From Serratia symbiotica (GTDB lineage: Bacteria; Pseudomonadota; Gammaproteobacteria; Enterobacterales; Enterobacteriaceae): a DNA stretch of 64,000 bases. The stretch lies in NCBI RefSeq assembly GCF_000821185.2, contig NZ_CP050855.1, positions 2,418,001-2,482,000 of the forward strand. Reading direction: 5' to 3'. Under the pieces are notes generated by a model. The model was not told the DNA's origin. It ran no database searches and saw only the letters and a list, made by a program, of their open reading frames with translations. This document shows positions 54,261 to 64,000 of this stretch, piece after piece. How positions within the stretch are numbered: position 1 is the first letter of the stretch; every line of letters starts with the position of its first letter. The position numbers and the translations under genes are program-made.

Positions 54261-54717
54261 ATGCTCAACGGGACAGTAGGCCTTGCTGCGCTATCAGGAT
54301 GGGTGATTATTATTTTGTCTATAGCCACTTGGCATTACCGCGACAGCTACCACCATGCTCTCGACAAGCAGCGCGAGTTGGCACAACTGGCCGCAACCAG
54401 GCAAAGCCATCGTTGATATGCAGGCCAGACAGCGCGTCGTGGCGGATATTGATGCAAAGTATACAAGAGAGTTAACTGATGCTAAGGCTACTATCAATCA
54501 GCTTGAGCGTAGCGTTATCGTTGGTAATCAGCGGTTACGCATCAACGCCATTTGCAAGCCCATGTCTGGAACCGCCACCCCCGGCGCAACTAATGCAACC
54601 GCCCCCAGACTGGCGGACGCCGCTCAACGAAATTATTTCATTCTCATCGAACGAGTAACTCAGATGGAAAAACAGATGGAAGGTTTGCAGGAGTATGTAA
54701 GGTCTCAGTGCCGTTAA
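54261..54717 (+). pseudogene. Rz-type inner-membrane spanin, frameshifted
   Basis: The first frame (54261-54416) encodes a membrane anchor, MLNGTVGLAALSGWVIIILS, and the start of a coiled coil (HALDKQRELAQLAATRQ). The remainder lies in another frame: RQRVVADIDAKYTRELTDAK, ending LQEYVRSQCR at 54717, a typical Rz tail. One frameshift near 54400 separates them. No embedded Rz1 lipoprotein is evident. Confidence 0.8.
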
Positions 54718-54777
54718 TTATTAATTTCCCAGAGCGCCTTTATGAATTAATCAAAGTAAATTTAAGAGGTGAAGTAT

Positions 54778-55737
54778 ATGAATTGTGATATTTTCGGACT
54801 TAAATATTTAACGTATAACTCCCCATCCTCTGTGGTCAGAGAGGATGGGATGAGTCTGCGGGATTACCTGGCATATGATATGCGTGTTAAGCTGGGAGTG
54901 GTTCGCGAAAACATAAAAGATGCAGTAAGGAGAAGAAAAACAAATGCAATGTTTTTCTGTATTCCCGAATTTTACTGGAATGTCCCATGGGATTATATTT
55001 ATTCGGCTGATGAAATTAATGAGCTATTTGAGTTTTATTTTAATGAGTTGAGCCTGAATCTGAAATCTCTCATGGAAGAATTTCAGGTGGTAGATCATGA
55101 TAAGTTTGTTTTTATTGCTGGCAGCGTCGCACTTCTTTTGGAAGTGAACTCATTTGATAACATTCACTATGAAGCTATTAATTATTCTCTTGTGGTAAGT
55201 AATTTCACTGAGTCAGGATGTGGGTCAGAAATAAGCATGTGGCCCAAGAGGTTTGTTTCCAAGATAGATTTTGGTGAACAGAACGGGGAAGATGAAGATT
55301 ACCGTTATTTTACCCTTGGTAATGATTTGAAAATAGATGTTGTAAAAAAAGGGGATGTAGTCGCAGAACATAACGGCACTGATGGCTATGGTTCTAGGTT
55401 GAATAATGTTCTTTTTGAAAAGATTCCTTTCAGTATTAATTTGTGTGTTGATTATAGAGAAGTTTTGTCAGGCGAAAGGAATAGTGAGTTAGCAGAACCT
55501 AAGAGTAAAGTAGATTTCCTGATATCATGCGGTATGCCGTACAGTGAAGATCATATTTATCCTGAATCAGTAATATATTCTGTAAGAAATGATGGTTACC
55601 CAACTATGGCTGGGGTGGAAGTGCGTAGGGTAGAGAATGGAAGACTTTCAGAAAAAATGGATATTACTGATAATTACGGTGATTTGTACCATTGGCTGCT
55701 TGATGTGTCAGAGATGAAAGAGGTAATGCACGGGTAA
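54778..55737 (+). CDS. Nitrilase-superfamily-like hydrolase carried in prophage
   Basis: 319 residues from ATG 54778, chosen because AGAGGT lies 7 bases upstream; a GTG at 54769 is also in frame. The order of motifs fits the Glu-Lys-Cys triad of carbon-nitrogen hydrolases: MFFCIPEFYWN (Glu64), WPKRFVSKIDF (Lys157 or Lys162) and INLCVDYREV (Cys223). Length fits the family. It is more A/T-rich than the lysis genes and lies between Rz and terminase, a usual cargo slot. The assignment is by motif only; substrate unknown. Confidence 0.55.
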   Translation: MNCDIFGLKYLTYNSPSSVVREDGMSLRDYLAYDMRVKLGVVRENIKDAVRRRKTNAMFFCIPEFYWNVPWDYIYSADEINELFEFYFNELSLNLKSLMEEFQVVDHDKFVFIAGSVALLLEVNSFDNIHYEAINYSLVVSNFTESGCGSEISMWPKRFVSKIDFGEQNGEDEDYRYFTLGNDLKIDVVKKGDVVAEHNGTDGYGSRLNNVLFEKIPFSINLCVDYREVLSGERNSELAEPKSKVDFLISCGMPYSEDHIYPESVIYSVRNDGYPTMAGVEVRRVENGRLSEKMDITDNYGDLYHWLLDVSEMKEVMHG

Positions 55738-55796
55738 AAGAGCTATCAAATTCGTCGCATGGAATTCATTGTTGAGGTGGGACAGGCAACAGGACA

Positions 55797-56221
55797 GTGA
55801 TTGATGAGCAAGCGATCGAGCGTGATTTCTGTGCTGGGGTGCTTTCCCTCCAGACTGTGGCGGATAAGTACGGAATCACGATAAAAGCCCTGCGCTATAT
55901 GGCTGGATAAGGGCAAAAACGGGGCAAAAAAAAGGGGCAAAAAATAATCTTGTTCCAAAAAAACGCCCCAAAAAAAGCAGCAAAATTCTGATAGCCGCCT
56001 AAAGCCGCGTGAGCAGATTTTCGATGAAGAAAAATCATCAGAGTACGATTTTAATCTGGCGTTTGATCCTGATGAATTCGGACTTTCTGACCAGCACGCT
56101 CTTTTTGTTTATTGGTATGTAAAAACAAAAAATAGAATCGAGGCGTATAGAAAAGCGGGCTACAAATGCGAAGGCAATGCGGCTTACGCTGCTGCCAGTC
56201 GGTTGTATAGGAACGTTAAGG
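55797..56221 (+). pseudogene. Phage terminase small subunit, frameshifted and cut by an IS
   Basis: GTG 55797 begins VIDEQAIERDFCAGVLSLQT and VADKYGITIKALRYMAG, a helix-turn-helix start typical of small terminases, then stops at 55910. After A-rich slippage-prone runs, another frame continues with FDPDEFGLSDQHALFVYWYV and RIEAYRKAGYKCEGNAAYAA until the IS481-type element begins at 56222. No large terminase subunit remains. Confidence 0.75.
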
Positions 56222-56729
56222 TGTATTAGCTCAAACTTAATCTGACATTCACTCATTTTTCAGACCCAAATTTGTCAGTTGAGTCTGACTGTCCGATGCG
56301 ATAAATAAACTCTCAAGTTACTTTTCTTTCGCCAAACCCTTGCTGCTTTCCCAAGTCTGCCAAGGCGTTTTTCCATAACAGTATCGTCATGAATGGGGCG
56401 CTCACGGTTGTAAAAATAGAGCCATTGGCTGAGTTCTCGCTGGATTTCATCAGATTTACGGTAAATCTTACGGCGATACATGACATCGTAGCATTCCGTT
56501 TTCATTGTCTTGTGAAACCCTTCACAGATGCCGTTTGTCTGCGGGCTGTAAGCCTGGGGTCGTGTATGCTCGATATCTTCAATATTCAAATATAATTCAA
56601 ACGCATGACTCTCTTTTTTGCCACAGAACGCCGTCCCGCGATCAGTCAATATCCGTAACAACGCTATCCCTTGCTCATCAAAGAACGGCAACACTTGCTC
56701 ATTGAGCATTTCTGCGGCAATTGTAGTGG

Positions 56730-57898
<1,169 letters not shown>

Positions 57899-58639
57899 TG
57901 AAGCACCTGTAATGTCCTGAGGTGAGCATATCACCTCTGTTCAGGTGGCCAAATTCAGTGTGCCACTACAAATCAATGCATTCTTCTCGGTATAGACTTT
58001 GGCAACAGCAACACGGCTATAAGTATCAATAAAGGTTTGCTGATAAATTCTGCCAATCCCTTTGATATTGCCGACATAATAGGTGTCTTGTGCACCCAGA
58101 TAGCCTGGGTACTGTGTCTCTATTTCACCGTGAGCTTCTCGTTGGGATTTAGCTTGCTCCAGTGCCTGCAACTGAGCCTCGGTGAGAACACCGCCCTCCT
58201 GAGCCATCTTGGTTTCCAACGCAGTGAGCCGCTTTTTAAAGCATTCCAAATCATATCGTCACCAAACAGAACGAACCCCGCTGCCTGAAATCAGTATTCC
58301 TTGGCGACACGGTGCTAGCCATAAGCGGGGAATTCATAGGCCATATTTACGACGGCTTGTTCGATATGAGCTTCAACACGATTTTTTTCGATAGGTTTTT
58401 TACGACTGATTTCCTGTAGCGCCAACTCACCACCTTGTTCGTAAAGCGTTTTGAAACGATAGTAGCGGTCTCTGCTGTAGCCCATAATTTTACAGGCTTC
58501 CCGAACATTACCCAGTTGTCGTGCCAGTTCTCACAAACCGAGTTTAGGTTTAATGATTTTTGCTGTCTGATTCATTTTTCGCCTCTCTGGTATTTTTTAT
58601 ATACAACAAGAGAGGTCAGTTCAAGTAAGAGCTACTACA

Positions 58640-58879
58640 GATTTATGCATGAAGTGCTGTCTTCCGCAGATAACGCTCTTGTCCGTATGGTTGTGGGGGA
58701 TGCAGATGCTAACAAACTCCCTAAATCAGCGGTGAATATGGCCTTTAATGCTGTTTCTGAGCTTGCCAAATCCCGCAATACCTAAACCTGTACTGTCGAC
58801 AGTTTCCGCCAGACAGCGAACACCATCGCCGATCTGAACAAACAGAACCGCGAATTCTGGTCTAACCGCAAAGGATAAT
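58640..58879 (+). pseudogene. Phage gene 3' fragment with internal stop
   Basis: Directly after the IS481-type element one frame reads [20 protein letters not shown] and [18 protein letters not shown], meets TAA at 58783-58785, and continues in the same frame as VDSFRQTANTIADLNKQNRE to a stop at 58879. It looks like the C-terminus of a phage head-region protein, with its front removed and one nonsense mutation. It ends 3 bases before the next gene. Confidence 0.6.
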
Positions 58880-58882
58880 TCA

Positions 58883-59187
58883 ATGAGTAATGCATACCTG
58901 TACCGGATGCTGGTTGGCATTGCCGGGGCTGTGTCACGTCCGCAGGATCTGACCATCGAACCGGTTATTATCGACTCCTCCCGTTCGTTCCCGGTATATG
59001 GCCTCGTCGGGAAATATGACGGTGATTATTTTGTTCCCCTGACGGCGGGCGATACTGCTGAAAAAATTCAGGGTATCTATATGTCCGGCCTTATCCGACC
59101 ACTTCAACCCCTGACTGGGTACGCCAGATCGGCAAGGGTAAAAACTTCCCCGGCGATGCCTATAAGTGCATTTTTGAGCAGACTTAG
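58883..59187 (+). pseudogene. Phage capsid-associated (cement-like) protein, frameshifted
   Basis: It starts MSNAYLYRMLVGIAGAVSRP and keeps frame through PVYGLVGKYDGDYFVPLTAG. Near 59080 the natural continuation moves to another frame (YVRPYPTTSTPDWVRQIGKG, NFPGDAYK) and ends at 59187. The left inverted-repeat arm begins at 59163, so the end is probably foreign. Homologous starts occur in capsid decoration proteins of enteric phages, from pattern memory. Confidence 0.55.
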
Positions 59188-59383
59188 CGAATGAAGAAAA
59201 CGAGGGTCTGCTTACTCTTTTCCTTGATGTCAGTTCTCTTACCGTTTTCAGCACTATTGAAGTTAATAAACCCAACAATGAAATCAACGTAAATCCGGTT
59301 GACAAAGTAACGTATTTATGGATTTAAAATCATATAGTTACGTTTTTAACGTACATTTCCGTTCCATTGGGATTCAAACCCCT
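59163..59383 (+). repeat. Left arm of long inverted repeat flanking the effector gene
   Basis: 221 bases from TAAGTGCATTTTT to GGGATTCAAACCCCT. The reverse complement occurs at 61998-62220 with five substitutions and one single-base indel by my alignment. Both flanks diverge abruptly at each end, so the arms have sharp borders. Confidence 0.93.
59191..59292 (+). CDS. Short signal-peptide-like open frame inside the repeat arm
   Basis: 33 residues beginning MKKTRVCLLFSLMSVLLPFS, a basic start then a hydrophobic run, like a secretion signal without a mature protein. The right arm encodes the same frame with GTG start and Lys to Glu near the end. No clear ribosome site. It may be a fossil of a longer gene or nothing. 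Confidence 0.25.
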   Translation: MKKTRVCLLFSLMSVLLPFSALLKLINPTMKST

Positions 59384-59499
59384 TATACACCACAGCCAGA
59401 TTTTAAAGATGGCTAACTATTTGCCGTCTAGTCAGTTTTCAATTACATTCTTTTTTCGGGCGAAGTTACCCACTTCATTAGAATGATTAAGAGAGTGTC

Positions 59500-61983
59500 A
59501 TGCTTCCTGTCAATAATAACCCTTATCAGCCTTTTCAGACGGGTCTCCGTTCTGCAAGGGATGCCACATCTTCAGACAATGTTTCTCACACGACAACCGT
59601 TCCACTCAGACCCGATGAGTATTATGCCCTCTGGTCTGAGTGGGAAGAAAATGCCCCACCAGGTATGGGGGAGAAACGGGACATCGCAGTGGCAAGAATG
59701 CGCGAGTGTCTGGAAACAGGCAGAGAGTTGCTTGACCTGGCTGAACTACAACTCAGTTCGTTGCCCGAATCCCTTCCTCCATATATCAGGGAATTAATTG
59801 CTTATGGCAACCACCTCAGTAAATTACCTGATAATTTACCAGAGACACTGATTGCTATTAATGCTTGCGATAATATACTCATGGAAATCCCCGCAAACAT
59901 CCCTCCTAGGCTTATATCTTTTTATTTAGAAAACAATTATTTGGAAATAATATCTAGTAATCTACCCGATACCATTGAGGACCTTAATTTAGCTGAAAAT
60001 AGATTATCAACCCTGCCAGCTCATCTACCTAATAACCTGCGGTTCTTAGATTTACGAGATAATCAATTTCAAACAATTCCTGCTTCCCTTTGGCGTCTTC
60101 CATCGGAGGCTAGCGTTTATTTGGATAGTAATCCGTTTTCAGCACGCACCCTCCGCAGATTCATGGATTGGGTTCAGATGGCAGATTATACCGGGCCACA
60201 TTTCCTTTTCTCCATGTCAGAATACAGGGCTGATGCCCCGCCCCGTCCCTTGGGTGAAGCGGTGAAAGACTGGCTGTCAGCACAGACGGCAGAAAGTGCC
60301 TGGGCAGCCATGGAAAAGGAGGATAACGCAGCGGCCTTCAGCGCGTTCCTCAGCCGCCTGGGCGAAACCCAAAACGCGCGAGAAAATCCGGCATTTAAGG
60401 CGCGGGTGTCTGACTGGCTGACCCGCCTGGCAGAAACCCCCGCGCTGCGGGAGACAACATTTGCCGTAGCCCAGGAGGCCACCACAAGCTGCGAAGACAG
60501 GGTGACACTCGCCTGGAACGATATGCAGAAAGTGGCGCTGGTGTATGACGTTGAAAGCGGTACCTGGGATGACAGACTGCCGGAATTAATGACTGCCGGA
60601 TGCGAGATGTTCCGTCTTGAACAGCTTGAGCAGGCAGCCCGTGACAAGGTTAAAACGCTCCGGTTCGTTGATGAAGTTGAGGTTTACCTGGCATACCAGA
60701 CCGGCCTGCGCGATGCACTGAGGCTGACCTCTGCGGGAGAAAGAATGCGCTATGGTGACGTCTCCGGCGTGACGCAGGAAGACCTGGATCGGGCACTGGT
60801 ACAGGTCAGAGAGCGGGAAAAACGGGCGTTTCCCACCTGGCTGGCACAGTGGACCCCCTGGAAAACGGCGCTGTACCGGGCCAGCCCCGGATTTGTCGAG
60901 AACATGCAGGAGCAGCAGACAGGGGCTTTAAACGACACTTATCGTCAGCGCGTGGATGCAGAACTGAAGGCCGCTGGGGTGGAGGGTATTGCTGATGCCG
61001 AAGTGGCTGTTGGCAAAAAAGTCTGGGATGAAATGACGGGTGAGAACGAGACTGCCCTTACCCGCGCGTTCCTGCAAAACCGGTACTGTGCTCTGATGGC
61101 TGATAAGCGCCCGGAGCAGGCCCTGAAAGCCGTGATTGAACTGACTTCGGTTGCTGCCTCCGCCCCTGCGGTGGCGGCTATGGCAGTCCGACCCGGCAAT
61201 GTCAACGAGGCCCACCCCGGCAGCCTGCTGGCAACCAGGGTAGCAGCAGGCGGAATGGCTCCCCTTGCAGAGGCATGGGTTTCTTTATTACACCGGTTGT
61301 ACGAAAACAAATACCTCGACAAAGAGGAGGTAATATCAGCGCTGCTGCCGCATAAAAAGGAGCACAGCGTTGGATCCCTCGCCCATGCCATTGCCGGCGC
61401 AGCATGGAATTCTGAGGCCGCAACGAAGCTTTGCGCCCTGCTGTCTGACGTTGCCGGCAGCGATGAAAATTCACGTCAGGACATCATGGCGCGTCTGTCT
61501 CTGAAGTTGCCCGGCTCCAGGCTCAGTCAGCTTAAGCGTAACCAGGCTGCAGATTTCTACGAACAGGCAAAAAAGGCAGATAAATTCAGCCGAAATGAAG
61601 CGGCAAAAGCACACCTGAAAGAAGGGGGACTCGTTCCAGAAAACCGGGAACTGTACAGAATGGTTTCCAGAGCACAAACCGGAGTCCGGCGAACTAAAAA
61701 TCCGAAATCCAGTTTTGAAGCCCTACAGGAAAAAATTAAAGAAAAAATCACTCCGCAGGTATTGGCATTATTACATACTGCGATGGCGAGAGAGAAAGCT
61801 GAGCTGGATCGAGTTAAAATAACGACCAGAGAACAGTTGGATGGTCAGGGAAAAGAGGTGAAAAAAAGGACACAACAGGCACCACCGCACAGTCAAAACA
61901 GACAAGAAGAAACTGTGGACTGGGAGATAGCTATAGCTCAGGCAGCTAAGCGACAGAGGAACCAGGAGGAAGTCGCTGGGTGA
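59500..61983 (+). CDS. LRR-NEL type III effector, predicted E3 ubiquitin ligase (IpaH/SspH/SlrP-like)
   Basis: 827 residues. An N-terminal LRR cap (YYALWSEWEENAPPGMGEK and ARMRECLETGRELLDLAE, about 40-82) is followed by about six 20-21-residue leucine-rich repeats (about 84-210, pattern LxxLPxxLPxxLxxLxxxxN). The NEL domain runs from about 240: catalytic Cys331 with Asp333 in TSCEDRVTLAWNDMQK, then GCEMFRLEQLEQAARDKV, EVEVYLAYQTGLR and MRYGDVSGV. Unlike IpaH, about 270 further residues follow (helical, Ala- and Lys-rich). Such effectors are injected by type III secretion and ubiquitinate host proteins; no secretion genes lie in this window. Framed by long inverted repeats. Confidence 0.9.
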   Translation: MLPVNNNPYQPFQTGLRSARDATSSDNVSHTTTVPLRPDEYYALWSEWEENAPPGMGEKRDIAVARMRECLETGRELLDLAELQLSSLPESLPPYIRELIAYGNHLSKLPDNLPETLIAINACDNILMEIPANIPPRLISFYLENNYLEIISSNLPDTIEDLNLAENRLSTLPAHLPNNLRFLDLRDNQFQTIPASLWRLPSEASVYLDSNPFSARTLRRFMDWVQMADYTGPHFLFSMSEYRADAPPRPLGEAVKDWLSAQTAESAWAAMEKEDNAAAFSAFLSRLGETQNARENPAFKARVSDWLTRLAETPALRETTFAVAQEATTSCEDRVTLAWNDMQKVALVYDVESGTWDDRLPELMTAGCEMFRLEQLEQAARDKVKTLRFVDEVEVYLAYQTGLRDALRLTSAGERMRYGDVSGVTQEDLDRALVQVREREKRAFPTWLAQWTPWKTALYRASPGFVENMQEQQTGALNDTYRQRVDAELKAAGVEGIADAEVAVGKKVWDEMTGENETALTRAFLQNRYCALMADKRPEQALKAVIELTSVAASAPAVAAMAVRPGNVNEAHPGSLLATRVAAGGMAPLAEAWVSLLHRLYENKYLDKEEVISALLPHKKEHSVGSLAHAIAGAAWNSEAATKLCALLSDVAGSDENSRQDIMARLSLKLPGSRLSQLKRNQAADFYEQAKKADKFSRNEAAKAHLKEGGLVPENRELYRMVSRAQTGVRRTKNPKSSFEALQEKIKEKITPQVLALLHTAMAREKAELDRVKITTREQLDGQGKEVKKRTQQAPPHSQNRQEETVDWEIAIAQAAKRQRNQEEVAG

Positions 61984-61997
61984 CCAGTTGCTCATCT

Positions 61998-62220
61998 AGG
62001 GGTTTGAATCCCAATGGAACGGAAATGTACGTTAAAAACGTAACTATATGATTTTAATTCTATCAATACGTTACTTTGTCAACCGGATTTACGTTGATTC
62101 CATTGTTGGGTTTATTAACTTCAATAGTGCTGAAAACGGTAAGAGAACTGACATCAAGGAAAAGAGTAAGCAGACCCTCGTTTTCTTCACTCGCTAAGTC
62201 TGCTCAAAAAATGCACTTAA
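61998..62220 (-). repeat. Right arm of long inverted repeat flanking the effector gene
   Basis: 223 bases, the inverted partner of 59163-59383, beginning 14 bases after the effector stop. Outside it lies a 25-base scrap (62221-62245) and then an IS6 remnant. Confidence 0.93.
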
Positions 62221-62245
62221 CGGGGGTGTACGCTGGAACCGCGAA

Positions 62246-62372
62246 ATTGAAGTGATGCGTGCACTGCGCAAAGGCCAGGCCTCACCGTTTTATTATGGTG
62301 CCCCCCTGGGCGAGAGGCATCTGGTAAGCCGAGTCTTTGAAATGTAGGGCCTTTCAATAAGACAAAAGGCAC
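62246..62372 (+). mobile_element. IS6-family 3' remnant
   Basis: 127 bases nearly the same as the end of the element at 51897: the transposase tail VMRALRKGQASPFYYGAPLG, its stop, and the following AATAAGACAAAAGGCAC. The terminal inverted repeat and the rest of the element are missing. Same orientation as the larger copy. Confidence 0.9.
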
Positions 62373-62403
62373 TAATATCAGCGCCTTTTCGTATCAAGCC
62401 GCA

Positions 62404-63789
62404 TTACTTGCGACGCCAGGTGGTGCCTTGGGGGCCGTCCTCCAGCACGATGTTCATCTCGTTTAGTCGATCACGCGCGGCATCCGCCAGCGCCCAGTTT
62501 TTGGTTTCGCGCGCCTCATTACGCTGTTTGATCAGCGCTTCGATTTCCGCTCCTTCACCACCGTTAACCTGCGCACCGTTTTGCAGGAACTGTTCGGGCT
62601 GTTGCTGCAACAGGCCGAGCACCTTCGCCAGCTTGCGTAGCGTCGCCGCCATGCCGTTAGCCGCCACCCTGTCCTCGTTCTTCAGGCGGTTGACTTCACG
62701 CGCCAGCTCAAACAGCACTGAGTAGGCTTCCGGGGTGTTGAAGTCGTCGTCCATCGCCTGGCGAAAGCGAGCTTCGAACGCGTCTCCCCCCATTGGCTGA
62801 GCATCAGCATCGGCACCACGCAGCGCGGTATATAACCTCTCCAGCGCAGTGCGCGCCTGCTTCAGGTTCTCTTCGCTATAGTTCAGTTGGCTGCGATAGT
62901 GGCCAGACATCAGGAAGTAACGTACCGTCTCAGCATCGTAGTGGCCGAGCACATCGCGAATGGTGAAAAAGTTATCCAGTGATTTGGACATCTTCTCTTT
63001 GTCGATCATCACCATGCCGGAGTGCATCCAGTAGTTGACGTAGCGACCATCGTGCGCGCAACTGGACTGAGCGATCTCATTCTCGTGGTGCGGAAACATC
63101 AGATCCGAACCGCCGCCGTGGATATCAAAGTGGGGGCCGAGCTGCTTGCAGTTCATGGCGGAGCATTCAATGTGCCAACCAGGGCGGCCTGCCCCCCATG
63201 GTGATTGCCAGCTCGGCTCACCCGGTTTGGACATCTTCCACAACACAAAGTCCATCGGATTGCGCTTCACATCGTCAATCTCAACGCGCGCTCCCGCTTG
63301 TAGTTGTTCCAAAGCCTGGTGCGACAGCAAACCGTATTGTGGATCGCTGTCGATGGAGAACATCACATCGCCATTGCTGGCCACATAGGCGTGATTACGA
63401 TCGATCAGACGCTGGGTAATCGCGATGATTTCAGCGATATGCTGGGTGGCGCGTGGTTCTTGATCCGGGCGCTCAATCAACAATGAATCGAAGTCGGCAT
63501 GCATCTCCGCCAGCATGCGCTCGGTCAGTTGATCGCAGGTTTCAGCGTTTTCCGCCGAACGGCGGATAATTTTGTCGTCGATATCGGTAACATTGCGCAC
63601 ATAGTTCAACGAATAGCCGAGATAACGCAGGTAACGTGCCACCACATCAAAAGCAACAAAGGTACGGCCATGGCCGATATGACACAGGTCATAGAGGGTT
63701 ACCCCGCACACGTACATGCCAACTTTTCCAGCATCAATGGGTTTGAATTCCTCTTTTTGACGACTCAGGGTATTAAAAATCTTTAGCAT
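62404..63789 (-). CDS. cysS: Cysteinyl-tRNA synthetase
   Basis: Class I synthetase charging tRNA-Cys. The start at 63789 ([15 protein letters not shown]) gives 461 residues, equal to E. coli; the longer frame upstream is not conserved. Motifs: [19 protein letters not shown] with the HIGH signature and a zinc Cys, further zinc ligands at HIECSAMNC and [11 protein letters not shown], and the KMSKS loop [13 protein letters not shown]. The gene is intact and convergent with folD across the prophage. Confidence 0.98.
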   Translation of the reverse strand: MLKIFNTLSRQKEEFKPIDAGKVGMYVCGVTLYDLCHIGHGRTFVAFDVVARYLRYLGYSLNYVRNVTDIDDKIIRRSAENAETCDQLTERMLAEMHADFDSLLIERPDQEPRATQHIAEIIAITQRLIDRNHAYVASNGDVMFSIDSDPQYGLLSHQALEQLQAGARVEIDDVKRNPMDFVLWKMSKPGEPSWQSPWGAGRPGWHIECSAMNCKQLGPHFDIHGGGSDLMFPHHENEIAQSSCAHDGRYVNYWMHSGMVMIDKEKMSKSLDNFFTIRDVLGHYDAETVRYFLMSGHYRSQLNYSEENLKQARTALERLYTALRGADADAQPMGGDAFEARFRQAMDDDFNTPEAYSVLFELAREVNRLKNEDRVAANGMAATLRKLAKVLGLLQQQPEQFLQNGAQVNGGEGAEIEALIKQRNEARETKNWALADAARDRLNEMNIVLEDGPQGTTWRRK

Positions 63790-64000
63790 CGGGACATTCC
63801 GTGGTGTGCGTGATAACAAAAAGGGTAACCAGGGTCAGGGGGCTAACCCGGTAGCATATTGAAACCTGAAGCCTGCTCTAATGCAAGATCATGCATGTTT
63901 TACCTACCTACCCCATAGAAAACGATAAAAATAAGCCATAGACAGCGATGTTATAACAAATTTATTTTTCCACGGGCAGGACGCCATTTAGCGGCTGCTG
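63790..64000. other. Upstream region of cysS
   Basis: About 210 bases to the window end. It should hold the cysS promoter and, in relatives, a divergent ppiB promoter. No gene is seen and I cannot assign boxes reliably. Confidence 0.4.

Noticed and set aside
58934..59305. Minus-strand 123-codon frame across the left repeat arm
   Set aside because: It is antisense to the phage capsid-gene fragment and the repeat, with no supporting start or homology.
61998..62012. GGGTTTGAATCCC in the repeat arm as a tRNA T-loop or attachment site
   Set aside because: It resembles a T-loop, but the neighbouring bases do not form a T-stem or acceptor arm, and no tRNA reads through it.

Overview
The window is a chromosomal segment of an Enterobacterales bacterium of the Serratia/Yersinia group. 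Gene order (hupB-lon-clpX-clpP-tig, cyoABCDE, thiI-xseB-ispA-dxs, nusB-ribH-ribD-nrdR, secDF-yajC-tgt, folD, cysS) and protein sequences follow that lineage. Many insertion sequences, frameshifted genes and phage or plasmid relics sit beside an intact housekeeping backbone, which resembles a genome in early host-restricted decay such as an insect-associated Serratia (S. symbiotica-like). That species guess is inference.

Bases 1-35,600 are the conserved backbone: protein quality control (ppiD, lon, clpXP, tig), bolA, yajG-ampG, the bo3 ubiquinol oxidase operon cyoABCDE, yajR/yajQ/panE/yajL/thiI, isoprenoid synthesis (xseB-ispA-dxs), a minus-strand nrdR-ribD-ribH-nusB-thiL-pgpA run, and tgt-yajC-secD-secF. 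An IS4-family element has landed in the secF terminator with a 12-bp target duplication. Small palindromic, MITE-like repeats occupy several intergenic gaps.

Bases 35,600-50,540 are a genomic island ending at tRNA-Arg(TCT). A truncated P4-type integrase lies next to the tRNA 3' end. The island holds two broken helicases, an integrase fragment, an intact six-gene operon (38.6-45.6 kb), an F-plasmid-like stretch with a broken resD, an XRE repressor with paired operators, an IS200 remnant and a full IS3-family copy. The six-gene operon encodes a HAD phosphatase, an NAD(P)-dependent dehydrogenase, a PLP aminotransferase, two ATP-grasp ligases and an MFS exporter. Its genes overlap or nearly touch, and a good Fur-box match lies at its start. 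I read it as an iron-regulated, NRPS-independent pathway for a small amide or peptide product, possibly a metallophore. It is the most interesting candidate new system here.

Bases 50,990-62,400 lie between folD and cysS, neighbours in related genomes. The interval is bracketed by an IS6/IS26-like element and an IS6 3' remnant. It contains a decayed prophage: intact hicAB, a broken holin, an endolysin-position protein, a broken Rz, a nitrilase-like cargo gene, a terminase fragment and capsid-gene fragments. An IS481-family element is nested with a second IS3 copy. The last segment is a large LRR-NEL type III effector (an IpaH/SspH-like E3 ubiquitin ligase) flanked by about 222-bp inverted repeats that are about 97% alike. 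The window closes with cysS.
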